NCBI GenBank assembly: GCA_030615045.1
Contig: JAUWZY010000004.1
Span: forward strand, 1 to 21,714
Source: Chloroflexota bacterium
Lineage (GTDB): Bacteria; Chloroflexota; Dehalococcoidia; SZUA-161; JAUWZY01
Direction: 5' to 3'
DNA: 21,714 nt
Shown: one piece after another, positions 21,572 through 21,714 of the stretch
Layout: the number at the start of each line of letters is the position of its first letter
Numbering within the stretch: position 1 is the first letter of the stretch
Program-made: the position numbers and the translations under genes
Notes under the pieces: model-generated
What the model saw: only the letters and a program-made list of their open reading frames with translations
Told to the model about the DNA's origin: nothing
The model's database searches: none

Positions 21572-21714
21572 CTACGCAAACCGCCCCAGCTCCCAGCCCC
21601 AGGGGATGCGAGGCTTGCCGTCCTTCTGCTCCCAGTGCTGATTGGTCCCCTGTCCAGCACCACCCAGCTGCCAACCCCAAGGGATGCGAGGCATTTCCTC
21701 ATTGTGTTCCCAGG
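21572..21714 (-). CDS. C-terminus of an unknown protein with PRIPWGW repeats (partial)
   Basis: Frame open from the window edge to TAG 21572-21574, 46 residues visible. Two tandem units of about 26 residues each contain W(E) followed by a charged stretch and PRIPWGW(Q/E)LG; the DNA of the two copies is also clearly related. Trp and Gly are very frequent. The family is not recognised. Strand and spacing place it upstream of the DUF2341/LamG gene, possibly in one transcript. The other readings of this region give low-complexity Ser/Arg-rich sequence, so this frame is favoured. Confidence 0.55.
   Translation of the reverse strand, partial: WEHNEEMPRIPWGWQLGGAGQGTNQHWEQKDGKPRIPWGWELGRFA

Overview
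The window looks like a chromosomal piece of a strictly anaerobic bacterium, most likely Chloroflexota and related to Dehalococcoidia. This placement is an inference from gene order and protein flavour (recA-recX-rny, HgdC-type activase, an EtfA with a ferredoxin domain, large DUF2341/LamG surface proteins); no rRNA or other phylogenetic marker is present to settle it. All three stop codons end ordinary housekeeping genes here, so the standard bacterial code applies.

Region 1 (1-3838, minus strand): recA-recX-rny, with recX and rny overlapping by ATGA, and a RimI-like acetyltransferase upstream. Region 2 (3866-15055, plus strand): a CTP-dependent dolichol/phytol-kinase-like membrane protein, then a long run of tightly packed genes behind a good sigma70-like promoter. 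They encode a radical SAM protein, an HgdC/BadF-type activator ATPase, PlsX, thioredoxin, a small CxxC thioredoxin-fold protein, thioredoxin reductase, a CorA-type channel, a YhhQ-type transporter, a metallo-beta-lactamase-fold protein and acd-etfB-etfA. The last three resemble acyl-CoA dehydrogenase/Etf modules capable of flavin-based electron bifurcation. A perfect 14-bp hairpin follows etfA.

Region 3 (15148-21714, minus strand, convergent with region 2) is a cell-surface locus and the most interesting part. In transcription order it holds the C-terminus of an unknown repeat protein, a 1,162-codon DUF2341/LamG surface protein frame, a 59-codon orphan ORF, leader RNA B with a 68-aa ORF, and leader RNA A with a 646-codon secreted kelch-propeller/Ig-like protein frame. 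The two leader RNAs are homologous. Their conserved core, closing stem and overlapping terminator match the class II cyclic-di-GMP riboswitch, and the geometry predicts ON control: the second messenger would switch on surface proteins.

Both large surface frames are broken only by in-frame stop codons (TAG and TGA in the kelch frame, two TGAs in the DUF2341/LamG frame). There are no frameshifts, and recognisable protein continues after each stop. An exact 24-bp direct repeat covers the last codons and stop of etfA and recurs at 17999-18022, bracketing the kelch/riboswitch segment like an insertion or duplication boundary. Recent nonsense decay, consensus errors and readthrough all remain possible for the stops.
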